A stretch of 64,000 nucleotides of DNA, from positions 1 to 64,000 of the forward strand of contig CADCXA010000034.1 of the NCBI GenBank assembly GCA_902806565.1, read 5' to 3'. Source of the DNA: Hypoxylon rubiginosum (taxonomy: Eukaryota > Ascomycota > Sordariomycetes > Xylariales > Hypoxylaceae). Of the stretch, positions 61,349 to 64,000 are shown one piece after another. The notes below the pieces were generated by a model. It did no database searches. It had not been told where the DNA came from and saw only the letters and a program-made list of their open reading frames with translations. Numbering within the stretch: position 1 is the stretch's first letter; each line of letters opens with the position of its first letter. The position numbers were made by a program, and so were the translations under genes.

Positions 61349-62941
61349 ATGGCTTCTTCGCATCACAAGAAGAACCAGATATTCCTGGGCACTTTCATAC
61401 ATAGTGTCAAGCTGGGCGAGCTGCAATACATGCACGATATGGCGGTATGCGTGGACAAATTCGGCAAGATCGTTGCCGTCGAGCCGCAGCGCGACCTGGA
61501 GAATGTCATGGAGAATGTCAAGGAGACGCTATGCCAGAAGCTGGCATGGGACGCCCATGATCTAGCCGTCACGATCGCGAAGGAAGGCCAATTCTTCTTC
61601 CCCGGCTTCATCGGTAAGCACACACGAGCCCTGCCGCTCGTAGTTGTTGTAGGCGTCTTGCTGCTGCCCTTTTTAGGTGACTGACCAGAGACCACCCACC
61701 CAGACTCCCACATCCACGCGCCGCAGTACCCGAACGCGGGCATCTTCGGCAAGTCGACGCTGCTGGACTGGCTGAACAAGTACACGTTCCCGATGGAGTC
61801 CTCCCTGGCGTCCCTGCCCAAGGCGCGCCGCGTGTACGCGAGCTGCATCCGCCGCACGCTGGCCCACGGCACCACGACGGCCGCCTACTACGCCACCCTC
61901 CACGTCGAGCCCACCAACCTGCTCGCCGACCTCTGCCTCGCCGCCGGCCAGCGCGCCTTCGTCGGCCGCGTCTGCATGGACGACCGCGACGTGAACCCGG
62001 CCTACTACCGCGACGAGTCCGCCGACGAGGCCCTCGCCCGCACCCGCGCCGCCGTCGACCACGTCCGCGCCATCGACCCGGCCTTCGCCCTCGTCTCCCC
62101 CATCCTCACCCCGCGCTTCGCCCCCTCCTGCACCCGCGAGTGCATGGCCCGCCTCGGCGCCCTGCGGCGCTCCTACGGCGGCGGCGGCGACGTCGAGGAA
62201 CTCCCCGTGCAGACCCACATCGCCGAGAACGCGGCCGAGCTCGCCCTCGTCAAGGCCATGTTCCCCGAGTGCGACAGCTACGCCGACGTGTACGACCGCC
62301 ACGGCCTCCTCGGCGCCCGCACCGTCCTCGGCCACGCCGTCCACCTCACGGACGCCGAGATCTCGCTCGTCGCCCGGCGCGGCGCGGGCGTCGCCCACTG
62401 CCCCTGCAGCAACTCGGCGCTCACGAGCGGCGAGGCGCCCGTCCGCCGGCTGCTCGACGCCGGGGTGGGCGTCGGGTTGGGCACCGACGTCAGCGGCGGG
62501 TACAGCGCCAGCGTGCTCGAGGCCGCGCGCCAGGCCGCCCTCGTCTCGAACCACCGGGCCATGCCGGTGGGGAAGTGGGCCGACGTGCCGGACGGGGAGC
62601 GCGAGCGCGCGCGCTTGAGCGTCGAGGAGGTGCTGCACCTGGCGACGCGGGGCGGCGCCGGCGTGCTCGGGCTCGGGGCGCGGGTCGGCGGGTTCGACGT
62701 CGGCTTGGAGTGGGACGCGCAGCTGGTCGGGCTCGGGCTCGTGGCCGAGAGGCCCGACGTCGAACACGAATATGAGCACGGGCACGGGCACCACGGCACG
62801 AGGGCGACGGACCGCGGCAACGTCGACATATTCGGCTGGGAGACGTGGGAAGAGCGCGTCGCCAAGTGGGTGTTCGGCGGCGACGACAGGAACGTCAAGA
62901 AGGTGTGGGTGCGCGGGCGCCTTGTGCACGAGCGCGAATAG
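61349..62941 (+). CDS. Guanine deaminase
   Basis: Converts guanine to xanthine in purine catabolism using a zinc amidohydrolase fold. Exon 1 (61349-61613) carries FLGTFIHSVKLGELQ and FFFPGFI. A 90-bp intron then splits Asp89, and exon 2 (61704-62941) opens with DSHIHAPQYPN, the metal-binding HxH (His91, His93). Further ligands appear in QTHIAEN, GHAVHLTD and GTDVSGGY. HGTTTAAYYATLH and AHCPCSNSAL are also family blocks. Length is 500 aa. The ATG at 61349 is the first in frame; the open frame upstream begins with TTG. Exon 2 is strikingly GC-rich with mostly G or C third positions, while exon 1 is closer to average. A His/Glu-rich insert (EHEYEHGHGHHG) precedes the C-terminus. Confidence 0.94.
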
Positions 62942-63571
62942 ACTACTATATCAACGTACTTGTAGATAACGTCGTAAGAGGTTCTTACATGGTCTTGTAA
63001 ATGGAGTTGCAAAATCATACCCCCCCTTTTTTCTGTTTCGGAGTCAATATGGGGAGTGTGACAAAAAAACGGCGGTAGGAAATATCACGTATAGATACCT
63101 AATTTATGTTTATAGTAGATGTACATTTCACAAGCAAGACCTAAGCCAGTGGCTAGCTACTCGAATATATTTTGCATTGCTCGAGTTCCTAATGCTACAT
63201 ACATACGTAGTCTAACGACTAGCAAACTACACGGTCATACCTCATTGGTAGTACACGGGGTTGGTATCATGTAAAATCAGCGGCCCAGCCGATTAGAAGC
63301 AGCCGTCCCATATAGCAAGAACGACAGCCCATTTAAATGACGTGACTCAAGTTTGTTTGCTCAGGATCATAGCTACGCCACGTCAGTCTCGCGCCGTCCG
63401 TCCGTTAGAAGTCCGTATACCCCTAACTTTATAAATAAGCACGACCATATGCCTAGCCGTACGAACACCGTTCCGTTAGGGATGTTTTAGAAGCCGCAAG
63501 TCCCCACAGCCACGTGAGGATGACTGCGTGCAACATCCGCCGCCGATGGAGTCGGCGGACACAAGTATAGT
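62942..63571. other. Convergent 3' spacer
   Basis: It is tail-to-tail between guanine deaminase and the Q/N-rich gene. A small hairpin TCCGCCG..CGGCGGA lies near 63,536-63,560. Nothing else is seen. Confidence 0.45.
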
Positions 63572-64000
63572 CTAGTGTGTAGAGCCGCTAGCTCTCAGTA
63601 GATCATATAAGGACTGGTCGTCAGATCCGGCGTTATACCCCTGTCCTGAATAATTCGGCACGTTCGATCTCTGGCTGTTATATGACGCGCCACGGCTCGG
63701 GTTCGTAGTATTACTATACCCGCTATTCTGGTTACTATTGTAGCTGGTTTGGTTTGGGTTGCTGCTGCTGCTGTTCGCAGAATTGAAGCCGTACCAATTC
63801 TGCTGAGGTTGCTGGCTGGTGTTCGGCTGCTGTGTTGAATACGACCCATAAGACTGTTGGGGTTGAGGTTGGGGCTGGGGTTGGCTATAAGTGTTCTGGT
63901 GCTGTGCACGGGACCCAGCAGATCTAGTTCCGTAACTATGAGGTGCAGAAGTAGTTGCGGGCGGTATAGAATAGGAAGTGGTCGCATGTGATTGGGCATG
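63572..64000 (-). CDS. Q/N/S-rich protein, C-terminal part (cut by window edge)
   Basis: The minus frame that stops at 63572-63574 is open to the right edge (142 codons). It encodes a low-complexity tail rich in Gln, Asn, Ser, Tyr and Pro, with a QPQPQPQPQQ run and segments such as NSANSSSSNPNQTSYNSNQN. It ends with SLYDLLRASGSTH. Composition resembles prion-like or activation domains of transcription, chromatin or RNA-binding proteins. No folded domain is inside the window, so I cannot name it. Another minus frame (63595-63999) covers the same DNA but gives an unlikely Arg/Thr-rich product. Confidence 0.65.
   Translation of the reverse strand, partial: HAQSHATTSYSIPPATTSAPHSYGTRSAGSRAQHQNTYSQPQPQPQPQQSYGSYSTQQPNTSQQPQQNWYGFNSANSSSSNPNQTSYNSNQNSGYSNTTNPSRGASYNSQRSNVPNYSGQGYNAGSDDQSLYDLLRASGSTH

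Noticed and set aside
61673..62929. 418-codon open frame antisense to guanine deaminase
   Set aside because: It arises from GC-rich third positions on the sense strand. The product is a Gly/Ala/Val-rich repeat without family motifs, while the sense strand encodes all zinc ligands.
19000..64000. Secondary-metabolite gene cluster
   Set aside because: No PKS, NRPS, terpene cyclase or cluster-type oxidases are present. XlnR is a carbon-utilisation regulator and the transporter is of a vacuolar amino-acid type.

Overview
The window looks like part of a nuclear chromosome of a filamentous ascomycete (Pezizomycotina, most likely a Sordariomycete). The evidence is a full-length XlnR/XYR1-type (hemi)cellulase regulator, HET-domain relics, genes split by short GT..AG introns (55-175 bp) with CTRAY branch sites, and an exhaustively RIP-mutated repeat block. 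The class assignment is inference.

Region 1 (1 to about 18,850) is an extremely A+T-rich block with no usable ORFs. Many 60-base lines contain fewer than 8 G/C. Surviving C is mostly followed by T, C or G, and CpA/TpG is scarce, as expected after repeat-induced point mutation (RIP). Inside it I find an exact-length pair of 230-bp direct repeats 9.3 kb apart whose differences appear to be transitions (a RIP-dead LTR retrotransposon, 2880-12398), a seven-copy tandem array of about 141 bp (14.1-15.1 kb) and a polypyrimidine tract. The block runs off the left edge and could be a RIP island, subtelomere or AT-rich centromere flank.

Region 2 (18.85-31.46 kb) is a decayed, gene-poor flank. It holds a dead type II membrane lectin (fucose-specific-lectin-like) with several C-to-T-type stops, a truncated HET-domain pseudogene with a late frameshift, and then 8.6 kb of normal-composition DNA without a gene I can defend.

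Region 3 (31.46-64.0 kb) carries housekeeping and regulatory genes. In order they are: xlnR/xyr1 (+); a second HET pseudogene (-); the scavenger decapping enzyme DcpS (+), whose 3' coding end overlaps that of a GILT-type thiol reductase (-); a hexokinase-family kinase (+, with an 18-nt microexon); a Vba/Fnx-type vacuolar amino-acid transporter (+, with a 25-nt microexon); the splicing factor CEF1/CDC5 (-) and the alternative clamp-loader subunit CTF18 (+) sharing a 448-bp divergent promoter; two tRNA-like relics; a FHIT-type dinucleoside triphosphatase (-); an SGNH hydrolase (-); guanine deaminase (+); and the C-terminal part of a Q/N-rich protein (-) cut by the right edge. I see no secondary-metabolite cluster, no intact transposon and no CRISPR. 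The genes do not form an obvious pathway. The loosest theme is nucleotide and cap turnover (DcpS, FHIT, guanine deaminase). The most unusual features are the RIP-exhausted block with its LTR pair and satellite-like array, the coding overlap of DcpS and GILT, and the microexons.
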